A stretch of DNA of 64,000 nucleotides from Typhlomys cinereus (taxonomy: Eukaryota > Chordata > Mammalia > Rodentia > Platacanthomyidae), in contig JALPQD010000004.1 of the NCBI GenBank assembly GCA_023101885.1, positions 16,272,688-16,336,687 on the forward strand, written 5' to 3'. The position numbers and the translations under genes are program-made. This document shows, one piece after another, positions 47,781-59,219 of the stretch (position 1 is its first letter; each line of letters begins with the position of its first letter). The notes under the pieces were generated by a model, which was not told where the DNA came from, made no database searches, and saw only the letters and a list, made by a program, of their open reading frames with translations.

Positions 47781-48064
47781 TTTTTAATTTTTATTATTTT
47801 TTTTTTATTTTTGCCTGAGTGCATGTGAGCACGTATATCACAGGACACTGTGTCCCTGTGAAGACACAAGGATGACTTTGGGATTCACCCAGGATTATGT
47901 TACCTCTTCTTTGCTTTGTTCTGGAGTTTTTCAGCCTCTACCTTCCTTAACCAGAAGTAACCACCAACATTTCTGTTTGACATTTTTACATGGGATCTGG
48001 GATCTTAACTCAGGAATTTCTGCTTTTGAGGCAGAGATTTAACCCCTGAGCCATTTCTCCAGCT
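47781..48064 (-). mobile_element. Old tRNA-headed SINE, antisense
   Basis: T-rich start, 'gcctgagtgcatgtgagcac', 'gatgactttgggattcaccc', body, 'atgggatctgggatcttaac' (B box complement), 'gaggcagagatttaacccctga' and 'gccatttctccagct' (A box and head complement). No TSD is visible. Confidence 0.85.
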
Positions 48065-49786
48065 CTTTTTACCATATTTTTCAAAGTGGCAATAAAGAGC
48101 ACACAGATCAGAGCTTGAAATGTTTTTTCAGTATTTTCTCTACATAACTACATTGCTTCAAGACATATTGTCAGTAAAATAATGTTTGGTATCATTTGAA
48201 TCATGATTTTAAATAGTTGATTGCATTTTCCTCTATTGCTTTTAAGATCTGTTTCTCTCACCATTAATAGTACACATTTTAGTAGCTTTTCTTTTGAAAT
48301 TTTACTTACATATTAACATACTTAGCAAATTCAATATATTCTTGGCCAGATTTTCAAAATTTTTTCCATCATTTTGTTTCCCATATTCATAATATCATGT
48401 AAACTTAATCATATTGCTTTACATGCCTCCCATCTCCACTTACTTGTTTCTCTTTCTAATCGTCTCTATTTTAGTGTTCAGTGTATTTCTTAAATTGCCA
48501 TTTTTAAAATTTTAATTTGGTAGTTTTTAGATTACTTTATTCTTATAAAATTCATATGCTTTACTTTCCCATTTTGTATTGTAATCATTCAAAATACTTT
48601 CATACAATCATTTCCATAGGTGTGTTCATCTTCTGAACATATCAGAGATTCTTCAGAGTTCTCAACTAGAAATATGTTCATTTGGGACAGGTAGGGCAAT
48701 GTAACTGAAGGAAGAACAAAACTGTTTTATCTGATATCAGCTACTATGGAACAAAGAAGATGCTATGGAAACTTCAAAAGTCAATGATGAACACAGAGCC
48801 AGCAACAGAAGCAACAAACTGCAAAGCCACAGGCAGGAAATGTCCAGCCATGTGATCTACAACTGCTGATACATTTAAGTCCGTTTGAAGAAGAGTAGTA
48901 AAACTTTATAAATGAAAAAGAATAACAAGCTAATTTGTAAATTTTAAAATATGAATAATACTCGAAGTAACAAAATTCAAATATAGACATGAGAATTTGT
49001 GGCTGATTACATGCTCAAAATATTCAAGGCTCTGGTGCTAATACTTTGCCAGGGCATAACATTTTGGCTATGTGCTTAACAAATGTTTGAAATAAATTAT
49101 ATTCTTTTTCTCATCATTGATTTTTTTACATGTGATGACAATCTTAAAAATATTTTCTGCATGGCTAATAGGAAAATGATTTAATCTTTTCTCCATTGTT
49201 TTGGATCAACATTCCTAATCTAGCAGTCTTATTCCCATTCTATTATGGTTATGGCATATAGATTTATAGGACTGTCAAAGGAGTTGGAAAAATCTGACTA
49301 CTATTGTTCATTCTGTTATGATCTGTTGTGTATGTGGGCACTGTGGCTAACACTGTTATTGGTTTCATTATACTGTTCATTCAATAAACACTAGAACATT
49401 GAGATAGATATTATAAAATTAACATAAAATTTCCAAGCATTCATAAATATTAAGAACTGCATTATTGAGTATATTCTACTTTAGCTAAGTTTATATATTT
49501 TACATAAGCTCTTATACTTTCCTTTTTTTTTTGTAAAATTTTTGATTCTTCTTCCTATACACTTTCCTAGTCAGAACTTCAGTATGCTTTTGCCATGTCA
49601 CATATCCTGAGTATAAATTGAATTAACTCTGCCAAGTACATAATATGTATGAGCATAAGTTCATATGAAAAAATAGTACATTTAAAAATATTACATATGA
49701 ACTCTTCTCAATTCAAAAAATTATGATTACATTTTGCAAATTCATATTTTTAAAAAATATTTGCTATACTTAATGAATGTAAACCC
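48065..49786. other. Unique A+T-rich DNA, no gene recognised
   Basis: 48660-49050 has slightly higher complexity but no match I recognise. The minus frame at 48781-48990 is Cys/Ser/Phe-rich without a known domain. Confidence 0.45.
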
Positions 49787-49899
49787 AAGCCAGACATGGT
49801 GCTATATGACCTGGGTTAGTGGAGACATATGGATCTTGTGTTATATCCCCAACATATTGCAAAGTTACATCACTTCTCAAGAAAAGAAATACGAAAAGG
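49787..49899 (+). mobile_element. Possible very old B1-like fragment
   Basis: 'aagccagacatggtgctatatgacc' resembles the gccgggcatggtgg start of B1, and 'acatcacttctcaagaaaag' its end. The middle is hardly alignable by eye, so the call is weak. Confidence 0.3.
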
Positions 49900-50987
49900 A
49901 TTGTAGTTTGATTTTTAAAATATAGTGGGGAATAAACTTAGCTTGTTTCGTTGTATACTTATAAAATTCTTACATGACAAAATAATTTTTAGAAGTAGAC
50001 TGCAAACTTTTAAATGCAGAGCATAACAAGATGTAAGAAGGCTGAATATTTTATTTTAGTTCTAAATAATAATCATAAATGTTCAGTCCTGTATAAACAC
50101 ATTTAAGTAGAATTATGAATTTATTGTGGTTAATAACCAACTTAAAAATAATTACAACATATGCAGTATATAAAGACTTTAGATTATGTGATTCCATTAA
50201 AAATCATACACAGACAACTTTATGTAGCATTAAAATATGAATAAATTCTACCATAAAGTATTATATATAATTCTTGGTCTTACTTTTCAAATCTAATGCT
50301 GGTAAATTTTAAATACTACTTTATGTAGTATTTATTCCACACGTGCATAAAATTTTAATTGAAAGAGAAACAAATGTGGGAAAATATGACTTCTAAACAT
50401 TTAGCAGAATAAAATATGCATGATTGAAAATAAAAGTGATTTGAGAATGAAATTAAATATGTGGTTTACTCTTAGTGGATCACTTTATCATGTTAATCAC
50501 AATATAAACCATTCTACAAAATTCAGTATTTTTATAAAATTAAAAAAAATATTATGAATGGCTGATGCTGTAAACTTTTACTGGGAGGATAACTTCAGTC
50601 ATCCAGCATGGAAAAAAAAAAAAAAAACAATGACTCTTTGGATGGAGCTTGGATTCTATCTTCTGCTCTGAGGAATCCAGATGACTGAAGCTCTATCCAT
50701 CCACAGGAGTCTTCTCCACTTGTCCTGTTATGTACCAAAGGCTTTCTCCAAGTTCTCAGATTGCAGCAGGCTTTCAATCTCACATCACTTGATCCTTCAC
50801 CCATTTTAATATAGTTCACTTCATGTTTCCTTAACACACTCAATTTCACTCATGGTATTGCACCAATCTCTCTGTATATTGTAACTATTGAGATTTGTTG
50901 AAGGACTTTCTCTTTATTTGACTCAAAGTTGTAACAAAGTTAAGGAGTCTTCCTACTCTTGACTATGACTATACTATTTATTTAAAA
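49900..50987. other. Unique A+T-rich DNA with a short A-run hairpin
   Basis: At 50593-50690 the inverted pair cttcagtcatc / gatgactgaag encloses a stretch with a run of 17 A. The 84-codon minus frame at 50595-50849 covers it and has no recognised domain. Confidence 0.4.
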
Positions 50988-50988
50988 A

Positions 50989-51074
50989 AAATCACATCTC
51001 GGTATGGTGAGACCTACTTCTTACCAATCTGATGACCTGAGATCAATTCCTACAAGCCCACTTGGTACATATCT

Positions 51075-51115
<41 letters not shown>

Positions 51116-51159
51116 ATAAATGAATTAATTAATTAAAAAATAAAATGAAATCACATCTC
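50989..51159 (+). mobile_element. ID/B4-like short SINE with TSD
   Basis: Perfect 12-nt TSDs aaatcacatctc at 50989-51000 and 51148-51159 bracket a 147-bp element. It starts 'ggtatggtgagacctactt' and has a B box-like 'gacctgagatcaattcc', then a (TC)n tract (51074-51112) and a tail of AATAAATGAATTAATT type. The head differs from the main SINE family here. Confidence 0.75.
51074..51112 (+). repeat. (TC)n microsatellite
   Basis: About 18 TC units lie within the ID-like SINE, between its body and its A-rich tail. Confidence 0.95.
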
Positions 51160-52748
51160 ATTAATGCTTTAATGTCCAGCATAGTATTTCTAAATCACAT
51201 TTGCATACATCTTCTACTTTTGTATTCTTGAGAACAATATAATAAAAAAAATCTAATTTTGACTAAACAGCTAGGAAGTGTGTCAACTTTTCATTACGCC
51301 CACCTATTACTACTTCAAATTAACTGTGTAATGTGATTACTCTTAGTGTCTAGTTCCTTCCCCACTCTGTTTCCTCTATGCTTAATTTGGTCAACTTTTG
51401 TGACCAACTAGTGCTTTCAAAGTGTACCTTTCTATTCTCATTTATATTTGGCAGCCATGCACCTATTTAACAAGAGAATATTGTGTCTATATTTCTTTCC
51501 CATTCAAAATATTTTAGTCTCTTTTTGCCTTCCTCACCAAATCTATACTTAATCAAACAATGTATTCTTATTTAATGCTAATGTTTTTAGTTTCTCAATG
51601 TTCTCCCAGAAATACTTGTGAGATATTCACACTAGTCCATGATGGCTCCTCCATGACATGATCTACACCCATGTGTTTTCATCTGCTGGGCCCCCAATCC
51701 ACAATGCCCCTCAACACGCATTGCCTCATTTCACCAGTCATTCTTCAGAATGCAGTGCAGAAAGGCTGCTTAAAGTGTCACATATGTATGCTTTGCCTCC
51801 ACAAGTCATATTATCCATCTCTCTAGTTGCATTATTAGTCTCTATATATCTTTTGGAATATCAACTCTGTCATCACAGCTGATGTGTTGTTTATTTTCAT
51901 TTGAATATGGTTTATAATAGTCATGGCACATTTTAATTCATTAATGAAAATTTGTTTAACTAATAAATGCATTTATGGTAAGTTTTTGCTGAAAAAAGAG
52001 ACTACTGTGCTATGACTCAACCGTTAAGTGAATTTCAACTTTTTATTTTTCTTTTCAGTGAATGATCTAAGTTGATGATTATACTTTCTGTAAATGATAA
52101 AGATAAGGCAATAAAATTCTGTGTTACCACAAAAACATAGATATACTTGGCAACAGTATTCAGTATGAGATACAATTTTTTCTAAGAATTAGATTAGTCA
52201 AAAGGAAGAAATACTATGGTCTTATATTTGTGAGATCTGTCTAGTAGTTAAGAATACTTATAAAAAAACTATTGAAAATTAAATGTTAAACTTAATGGTA
52301 TTATTCATATGGTATGGCATTAGCATGAAAATATGTCTAAATCTCATGATTGTAAAGTTCTTATTTGAAGGGTCAAGAAAGAAAGATAGAAAAATGTAGG
52401 ACTACAGTCCCATATATGAAGAAATGTATGGTCTGTGAAAGAAAGAAGTAGTGTTGCATGTAAGTACAAGAAAATGACATTTTACTGAATCAAACTCATC
52501 ATTTTTTGATAAATTAAGTGTATGCTGAATAGAAAAAATACACTGGGTTATGACAGATACTGAATTTACATTTTATCCTGAAGGCAATGGAAAGTCATTA
52601 AATATTTTAAATAGGAGAAGGGAATGAGTGATTATACTAATCATCATGTTAGAATAATTATAAAAATTATTCTTCCTAAAATAATTATTCCAATGTCTGT
52701 CCTGTCCTAAAATGAAGGAAGTCTGAAACAGAGTAGAGGACCATTAGT
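51160..52748. other. Mostly unique; possible L2 remnant near 51690-51925
   Basis: 'tttgcctccacaagtcatatt', 'tctctagttgcattattagtc' and 'ttgtttattttcatttga' recall the 3' end of the ancient L2 element in sense. The resemblance is weak. Otherwise nothing is recognised. Confidence 0.25.
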
Positions 52749-52965
52749 GTATTAGTTCATGAAGCTGCGGTAATAGATTATGTCACATTTGGCAGCTTTA
52801 ATATAGATGGTTGTCTCACAGCTTAATGGTTGGTTAATGGACAAGAAAATAAGAGGGAGAATGTTTGGGAAGAAGGTTTCCATAGGAAAGGAAAGGAAGT
52901 ATTGAGCAATAAGTGGTGTACATGACATAAATTCATTGTATTGATGAATAAAACTGCCAATGAAT
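52749..52965 (-). repeat. Old interspersed repeat fragment, antisense
   Basis: 'tgtattagttcatgaagctgcggtaa' and 'gttgtctcacagcttaatggttgg' match the opening of a widespread mammalian repeat (tgtattagtt...tctcacagtt). Only the first 150-200 bases are detectable. Confidence 0.35.
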
Positions 52966-53635
52966 AACAACAATTAATTAACAAATGTTCACATATTAAA
53001 AAGTTTGTATTCTAGGTATTTGCATGTCTAGATCTAAACACTGTCTGTCCTCTCTTTTGATAATCGAAGTGATATTTGTGGAGTTTTGGGGATAAGTTAT
53101 AATGCCCTGTATTCTACAGACTTTTCAGCCTCAGGAGAGCAATGTGTCCTGTGTTCTCAGTTCTCTTACAGGTTTCTCAGCTCTCTTAGCTTTTTCAACT
53201 GTTCACTTTTTTTACTTCTTGTTGCTTAGGGTGTAATGGTATTTTCTAGTCTACTTACATGAGAAAATGAAACCTGCCCTTCAGTTTGAATCTTTTAATT
53301 GCATAAATCTCACAACTTAACAACCACTCCATTTATTTCCTTTAATATCTCATGAACTCTCATACTTACTGTTTTTTTTTTTTTTGCAAAATGGCACAAG
53401 TCTACCATTCTAAAATGGCCAATGTCTTCCTTTCTAGCTAACAGATCTCAGGATTCTGTAGTTGCCATTTGTATCTGAATGACTTGTTTCTTCTTAGACC
53501 AAACTTTGACAGAAATATCTTACCTTGCAACAACAGTCCTCTCTACTAAGCTTCATAAATGTAGGAGCTTTGTAGAATCATAAAATTTTTCTTTTGTTTT
53601 GTTTTTAAACTCAGCATTTTAGTTTTTCACGTTTT
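52966..53635. other. Unique DNA, no gene recognised
   Basis: A T run of about 15 lies near 53371-53385. No coding or repeat signature is recognised. Confidence 0.45.
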
Positions 53636-53639
53636 TAAA

Positions 53640-54534
53640 TTTACTTTTATCTTTTCCCTAGTTTTACAAACACAATGAATAATAATCACTGCCCCCTTTC
53701 TCTCTACTCCTTAACCTCCCTCCCTGCTTCTTTCCCTCCTTTCCCTCCCTTTATTTATCCATCATGCACCTTCCCTCCCTCTTGACTGAATGTGTCTATA
53801 AATTCCTGAGGTTCTCCTGGATCATCTGCTCTGGAGGGGGTTTAGACCTCTGTGGTTGACCAAGTGGACCTTCCTTGGGTAGACCCACTGATAGAGACAC
53901 TCTCCTCATATGTTTATCCTTAGCTATTAAGGTTCCTTCTCTTTGAAATTATTCCTCCTGAGATCATCATTATTCTATGTGGACATATTGATTTATCAGC
54001 CATTGCACAGGTCTGATAAGGAAGAGACTCATTGCATTGAGTTCCTGGACACAGCAATCCTACCTTGAGGGTTTTTATCATATCCAGTGGTGGATGTTTC
54101 CATCTTTAGGCTCTTACAATCTAGCCATCCCTTCTTTCCCACGCCTTAGGATAGGGAGGAATTTGGCTGGCCTGACTCCTGGTGAACATTGTAGGGTTAC
54201 TGGTATTCTCATTTCACTGTTTCTCCCCTGGTCTAGTTTGTGTCCTGTTTGATGTTGAGAACCTCTCTTATCTCAAGATAAAATCTGTTAAACTGCCCTT
54301 CATACAAGAAAAGGCTTAGAGGAGAGGGAGATCAATATTAGGTCATAACAGAGTGTGGGGCTGGCCTCCAGGTAACAAACCATCTGCTTACTAACCCCTT
54401 ATCCCCAGCTGTCCATGAGAGGGAATACATGTGCATCACTATAATCCAGTCTATACGACAGTGGATAGGGAGAAAACTAATCATGGACAAGATCAGATGT
54501 CTCAATATTTATGGGCTTTCCTTAACAGTATCCT

Positions 54535-54592
<58 letters not shown>

Positions 54593-55203
54593 TTAACCAT
54601 GTTCCTTTGTCTCCATTCTCTTGGGGTCCTTTTTCCCTTAGCGCCAGTTGTGATTTTTTGCAGTTATAAGGGATATTTTAGAGATTTCTTCTTGAGTATG
54701 TCATTATGAGGGCTTAGTACTACATTCCAGTTATTAGGGAGAACATGAGGATCTGTCTTTCTGTGTCGCTCAGTATAAATTCTTCCAATTCCATCCATTT
54801 ACCAGCAAATTTCATTTCTGATAGCTGCATGGAATTCCACTGTGTATATGTATCACAGTTTTGTTATCCATTTGGCAATTATTAAGCATTTAAGTTGATT
54901 CCATGACTGCTATTGTGAATAGTGCTGCAATGAAAATATATGTACATGTCTATCTATAATAAGATGAGGCAGTCTTTGGGAATGTTCCCAGTAGTAGTAT
55001 ACCTGGGTCATGTGGTATTTAAATTTTAAACTTTTTTTAAAAATCACCATAGTGATCTCCAGAGCAGAGTACCAGTCTGTGTTCCCATCAGCAATGTATG
55101 AGGGCTCTGTTCTCTTTGCATCCTCTCCATCATAAATTGTTGCGGATGTTTTGGATTTTAGCCATTATGATTCTGGCAGGGGAGAGATGATATATCTCAG
55201 GGG
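53640..55203 (-). mobile_element. L1 3' end, antisense: 3' UTR and ORF2 C-terminus
   Basis: The left part is the complement of the G-rich tract (53695-53775, ctccctccctgcttc; cctttccctcccttt). Then come the 3' UTR complement (ccatctttaggctcttacaat; ggctggcctgactcctggtg), a (CTAT)n microsatellite at 54541-54592, and the ORF2 C-terminus complement (ccatttaccagcaaatttca; ccatttggcaa; catgtctatctataataag; tttggattttagccattatg). It is old and frameshifted. Its left end lacks a clear T run. Confidence 0.85.
54541..54592 (+). repeat. (CTAT)13 microsatellite
   Basis: Thirteen perfect CTAT units lie inside the antisense L1. It yields an Ile/Tyr/Leu/Ser repeat frame (54431-54709) that is not a gene. 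Confidence 0.97.
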
Positions 55204-55456
55204 TAATATTATTATTTATTTAGTGTGTGTGTGTCAGAGGGTACTATAAGTGGATGAGCAAGGATGTCTTTGGGAATCATCCTGGATTGCTTCTACCTCC
55301 TTTATGCTTCACTGTGCGATTTCTCAGGCTCTGACCCAAGGATGGAAAGGCCGCCAGGACTTTCTGCCTGGTGTTTTCATGTGGGACTTGAGATTTTATC
55401 TCAGGAAATTCTGTTTGTAAGGCAGAGTCTAAATTTCTGAGCCATCTCTCCAACCT
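55204..55456 (-). mobile_element. Old tRNA-headed SINE, antisense
   Basis: 'ttattatttatttag', TG tract, 'gtctttgggaatcatcctgg', 'tgcgatttctcaggctctgacc', 'tgcctggtgttttcatgtgg', 'gagattttatctcagg' (B box complement), 'gtaaggcagagtctaaatttc' and 'gagccatctctccaacc' (head complement). It directly abuts the L1 at 53640-55203. Confidence 0.85.
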
Positions 55457-56332
55457 AGTCATAATATCCTTTACTAGTGTCATTGGTAGAGTCAGTGTTT
55501 CTTAAATGATTACTTGTAATCAAAATTTTCAGGACAAAATTCAATGTTCTTGATAGGCTCAACACCTAGGTTTGACCAAAAATCTCAAGCATTCCAATTA
55601 AGTAAACAAGTAATTGTGAAAAAATAATCATTTTTTTGTATGTGGCCACACTGATCAGAAGAATAAATGAAGTTGTTAAAAGTCCATCTAAATTTAATAT
55701 ACCAAATGTGACCGTTAGATATCAGTAAAGGGAGCTCTTCAGCAAGAGGTAAGAGTAATTCACAATTAAACAAGACCAAGCACAAGATTTGGTCAGGTTA
55801 ATCACTGTCTTATTTCTGTGTGCAACCTGATCAGAAGTCCTACGGCTTTCATCTATCATCTACTGCAGGTACAGATATTGATGACCTCATTGGTGTGCCT
55901 GTAGGATCAGTCTTGAAAATGTTTCCTTTCTGGAATCCAATGATCCTGCAGGCTTACTTATATTCTTTCAGCCTTAAGGAAGATGAGATAGGTGAGAAAA
56001 ATCCTCCTTGAATACTTAATCTTCACTCAAGCATGTAAGCCAAAGTAAGTATAGATCCCAGACTTTTATTCTTGCTTAGTCATTTTGTGGGCCTAAATGG
56101 GGAATCTATTTTTTAGTAAAAGCAATTTCCTTTATTTGTGTTCAATGAATGAATTCAAGAGTTGTTATACACATTTAAAAAGTATTGTTATAATAGTCTG
56201 CCTATGCAAAACAGATCAAACCCAGGATTTTCAAACATTTTATTGAGAAAGACCAAAGAATTACTCTACTGGGACTGGTAATGTTACCATTTAACTGTTT
56301 TTTTCTTTTTCTGGAGTAAGTTTACTTATTAA
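55457..56332. other. Unique DNA, no gene recognised
   Basis: The stretch is A+T-rich with no repeat signature. Frames at 55585-55785 and 55820-56011 lack known domains. Confidence 0.5.
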
Positions 56333-56347
56333 AAATTTTATAATGCA
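56333..56347 (+). repeat. Left TSD of SINE at 56348-56606
   Basis: The 15-nt sequence aaattttataatgca recurs identically at 56607-56621. Confidence 0.9.
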
Positions 56348-56527
56348 GGGCTGGAGAGATGGCTCAGGGGTTAAGCCTCTGCCTTGCTGGCAGAAGGTCC
56401 TGAGTTCGGATCCTAGACCCACCTATAGACGCCGGGCAGAAGCGGGGTCGGCCTGTGTTTTGGCAGAGCTTGTGAATTCCGGGGCAGAGTAAACAAGGAG
56501 GAGGTGGAGGTAGTCCATGATGGTTCT

Positions 56528-56558
<31 letters not shown>

Positions 56559-56606
56559 TATACACACACACGAACACACGCACAATTGAATAAATAATAA
56601 AAAAAT
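56348..56606 (+). mobile_element. tRNA-headed SINE, young, with perfect TSD
   Basis: Head gggctggagagatggctcag with an intact A box, B box gagttcggatcc, body (gacgccgggcagaag), (CA)n and a cacaattgaataaataat tail with AATAAA. Compared with the copy at 58296 it lacks 'cttctggtcctggtagg' in the middle and 'cgaattcgtccgtgg' before the CA tract. Perfect 15-nt TSDs flank it. Confidence 0.95.
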
Positions 56607-56621
56607 AAATTTTATAATGCA

Positions 56622-58279
56622 AATAACTCTTAAGCTTGTTATATTATGCAATTTTCTTTTGATTAGCTAATAGTCAATTACATATATATGTATAAAACTT
56701 AAAGCAGTAATAAACTATTCAACAAACTAGATTTAATAAAGAAAACATATTAAAGTGATATATGTTAATCAAAAATATAACAAAATAATACTTTAAACAA
56801 AAAGAGATGAGAACGGTTTTCGAAATGTTTCTTCAAACAATAATCATTGGTTGTTTTTGATATGTCAAAAAAATTTAAAGACTAGTGTTCAGTCAACGTT
56901 TACTAAACACACATAAATGCATTAAAATTTCAATCTGATATATTTTGCGTTATTAAATGGCTCTCTGTACACGCTTCTATTAAAAGTTAGTATATTTTAT
57001 AATATGAGGTTTTGAGATTGTATTAGTCAGAATGGTTAAGTTATATTAATAAATACGAGAACTAGTTCAAATAATTCTCCTAGTACTCTAACTGGGAGAA
57101 CATAAACCTCGCTTGTCATGAGCATAATTCTTTTTCTGCAATGAATTTAGTTAGCACGAGAAATAACAAAAAAATCCTAGCTTTTTTCTTTATTACAAGA
57201 GTTCTTTGTTGGTATTTGAATCAAACTTAAGTGGCATTAAATTCTATAGATATTGGTTAGATAATTTCCATAATGTATGTTTTCTTGCAAACAAATGCTT
57301 GCTGCATATTAAAGTGAGAATCGTTGGATAGAGAAATATTTTCTTACTCTTTGGATGAGATGCATTTAAAGTATTGCTTGTGAAAATATGTGGGTTAGAA
57401 GCAGCCAGAACTTACACTGTTAAAAGTAGCACATGAATAGGGTTGATTTGTGATTCCTTAAATGATCTGAATTCACATTTAAAATTAACCTTTGCATTTG
57501 AATTTTGATGAGCTGCTGAACTCTTCAACAAATGTTAACATGATGTGCTTCATACATATCAAAACTATCCCAGGCGTCACACTGAGAAATGAATGACAGA
57601 TTTAGAAAGGTTTGGGGAAAGATTGGCAGAGATAGAGGTGAATGTCAGGAAACATTGGTATTAACATTTCACCCTCAGTAAAAGAAGACATGTGTTGAGG
57701 ACTAGCTATTTCCTCAAGGCATAACATGACAATGCACAGTACGGTGGTACAGAGATTTCTGTACTATCTGCAGAATACTATTGTCCTGTAACCTTGGCGA
57801 TGAAGTCAGCCAATGGATGCAATTGTAGCTAGGTCTTTGTATTAGTGATGGGTCTGTTAAAAATCATATGGGAAGATCTGCAAACCCACTGGTTTCTCAG
57901 AAGCTCATTTCCACCTGCCTGTCAGGTGCATGTGGTGTTGGTAGGGAAGCTAGAGCAAGGCTTCTTTTACACATTCCACTTGTCAACTGCATAAACTCGA
58001 AACATTTTATACAATGCTTGGTAAACAGGTTTACAAGACAGGTATATGAAAAAATATCAGATTGTATAAAGCACATTAGGAATGTATTTTAAGTGATTTC
58101 CTATATACACATGATTCCATCATTTATTAAGATGAAATATTAATGAGATGGTTTTGCCTATTTATAAGATAAAACACTACATTTTGGCTTCATATTTGAT
58201 CATCAAAGTTTTTCAAAAATGACAGATATTCTTATTTTATTAATAATCCTGATAATGCTATTTCATATAAGTATATATT
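56622..58279. other. Unique A+T-rich DNA, no gene recognised
   Basis: 'gtattagtcagaatggttaag' at about 57020 may be the start of an old LTR-like repeat, too weak to call. 57570-57990 has moderate complexity without a recognised match. The frame at 57868-58092 is chance-like. Confidence 0.45.
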
Positions 58280-58295
58280 GAAAAATGACAGAAGT
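58280..58295 (+). repeat. Left TSD of SINE at 58296-58586
   Basis: The 16-nt sequence gaaaaatgacagaagt recurs identically at 58587-58602. Confidence 0.9.
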
Positions 58296-58586
58296 GGGGC
58301 TGGAGAGGTGGCTCAGGGGTTAAGCCTCCGCCTTGCAGGCGGAAGGTCCCGAGTTCGGATCCCAGATCCCACGTATAGACGCCAGGCGGAAGCAGGGGCG
58401 GCCTGCGCTTCTGGTCCTGGTAGGGCGGAGCCTGTGAATCTCGGGGCAGAAGGAGGTGGAGGCGTCCATGGTGGTTCGCGAATTCGTCCGTGGTTCTACA
58501 TATACACAGACACACACACACAGACACGCGCGCGCACATACACACAGTTGAATAAATAATAATAATAAAAAAATTAAAAAAAAAAA
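58296..58586 (+). mobile_element. tRNA-headed SINE, CpG-rich, youngest copy in the window
   Basis: It carries an intact Pol III promoter: A box tggctcagggg (58309-58319) and B box agttcggatcc (58352-58362). The body keeps many CpGs (ctccgcc; ggcgg; cacgtatagacgcc; gcggcctgcgc; gtggttcgcgaattcg), which decay quickly when methylated, so the insertion is probably recent. The CA-rich tract is followed by AATAAA (58551-58556) and an A-rich tail. Perfect 16-nt TSDs flank it. It is the best single reference for the family here. Overlapping frames on both strands are artefacts. Confidence 0.96.
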
Positions 58587-58804
58587 GAAAAATGACAGAA
58601 GTATATTCAGGGTCATCTTGGGAATTGCTGAAATTTTTACCTATTCCCAGGCCAACATTAATTGAACATTTTAATGAACTTCTCTATAATTATGAACTAA
58701 TTTTTAAAATCATACATTCTTATAAAATATAATACATAGATACACCAATTTTATATTTCAATGTTGAAGACTGACAATAAAAACATTAAATGATTGTATA
58801 AGAG

Positions 58805-59218
58805 AATAAAACTTTATGTGTCATAGTTTGTTTCCATGTTACATTGAACAGCTTAGGGAAACGAGAGATTTATAGAAACTTACAGTTCTGAATACCACTA
58901 ATAGTCCAGCTTGGCAGGATAGTTCACATTGGTATCAGGAGCCATGAAAGCATGCCACCCATACCTGCAGACAGAGCTGTGAAAAGAACTTATTTCTCTC
59001 TTGCCGGAATCCCTGCAGGCTAATATGCCAAAATACTGAACCAACACTCTCCATTTTATTCACCAGCCCAATGAATGATCCTACCCACCACGGACTAGGT
59101 CTTATCACACCAATTAGACCATCTCCCACAGTCTTTCTCAGGGGTTCACTATCAGTTTTTCACAGATGTCCCAAAATTCAGTTTTCAATTGTCAAGTTAA
59201 CGGTAACTAACTGCTACA
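58805..59218 (-). mobile_element. LTR-like repeat, MT/ORR1 (ERVL-MaLR) type, antisense
   Basis: 'agtttgtttccatgttacattg' and 'tatagaaacttacagttctgaa' near the left, and 'attagaccatctcccacagt' and 'tcaattgtcaagttaacggt' near the right, follow the antisense MT layout (gtcaagttgacac near the end). About 410 bp. Frames at 58935-59129 and 59071-59415 run through or out of it and are not genes. Confidence 0.55.
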
Positions 59219-59219
59219 G

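Noticed and set aside
54541..54592. Tandem repeats as a CRISPR or satellite array
   Set aside because: A perfect 4-bp unit with no spacers is a microsatellite within L1.
58309..58362. A box and B box suggesting a tRNA gene
   Set aside because: The promoter belongs to the tRNA-derived head of a SINE; there is no cloverleaf with acceptor stem and the element continues with the SINE body and tail.
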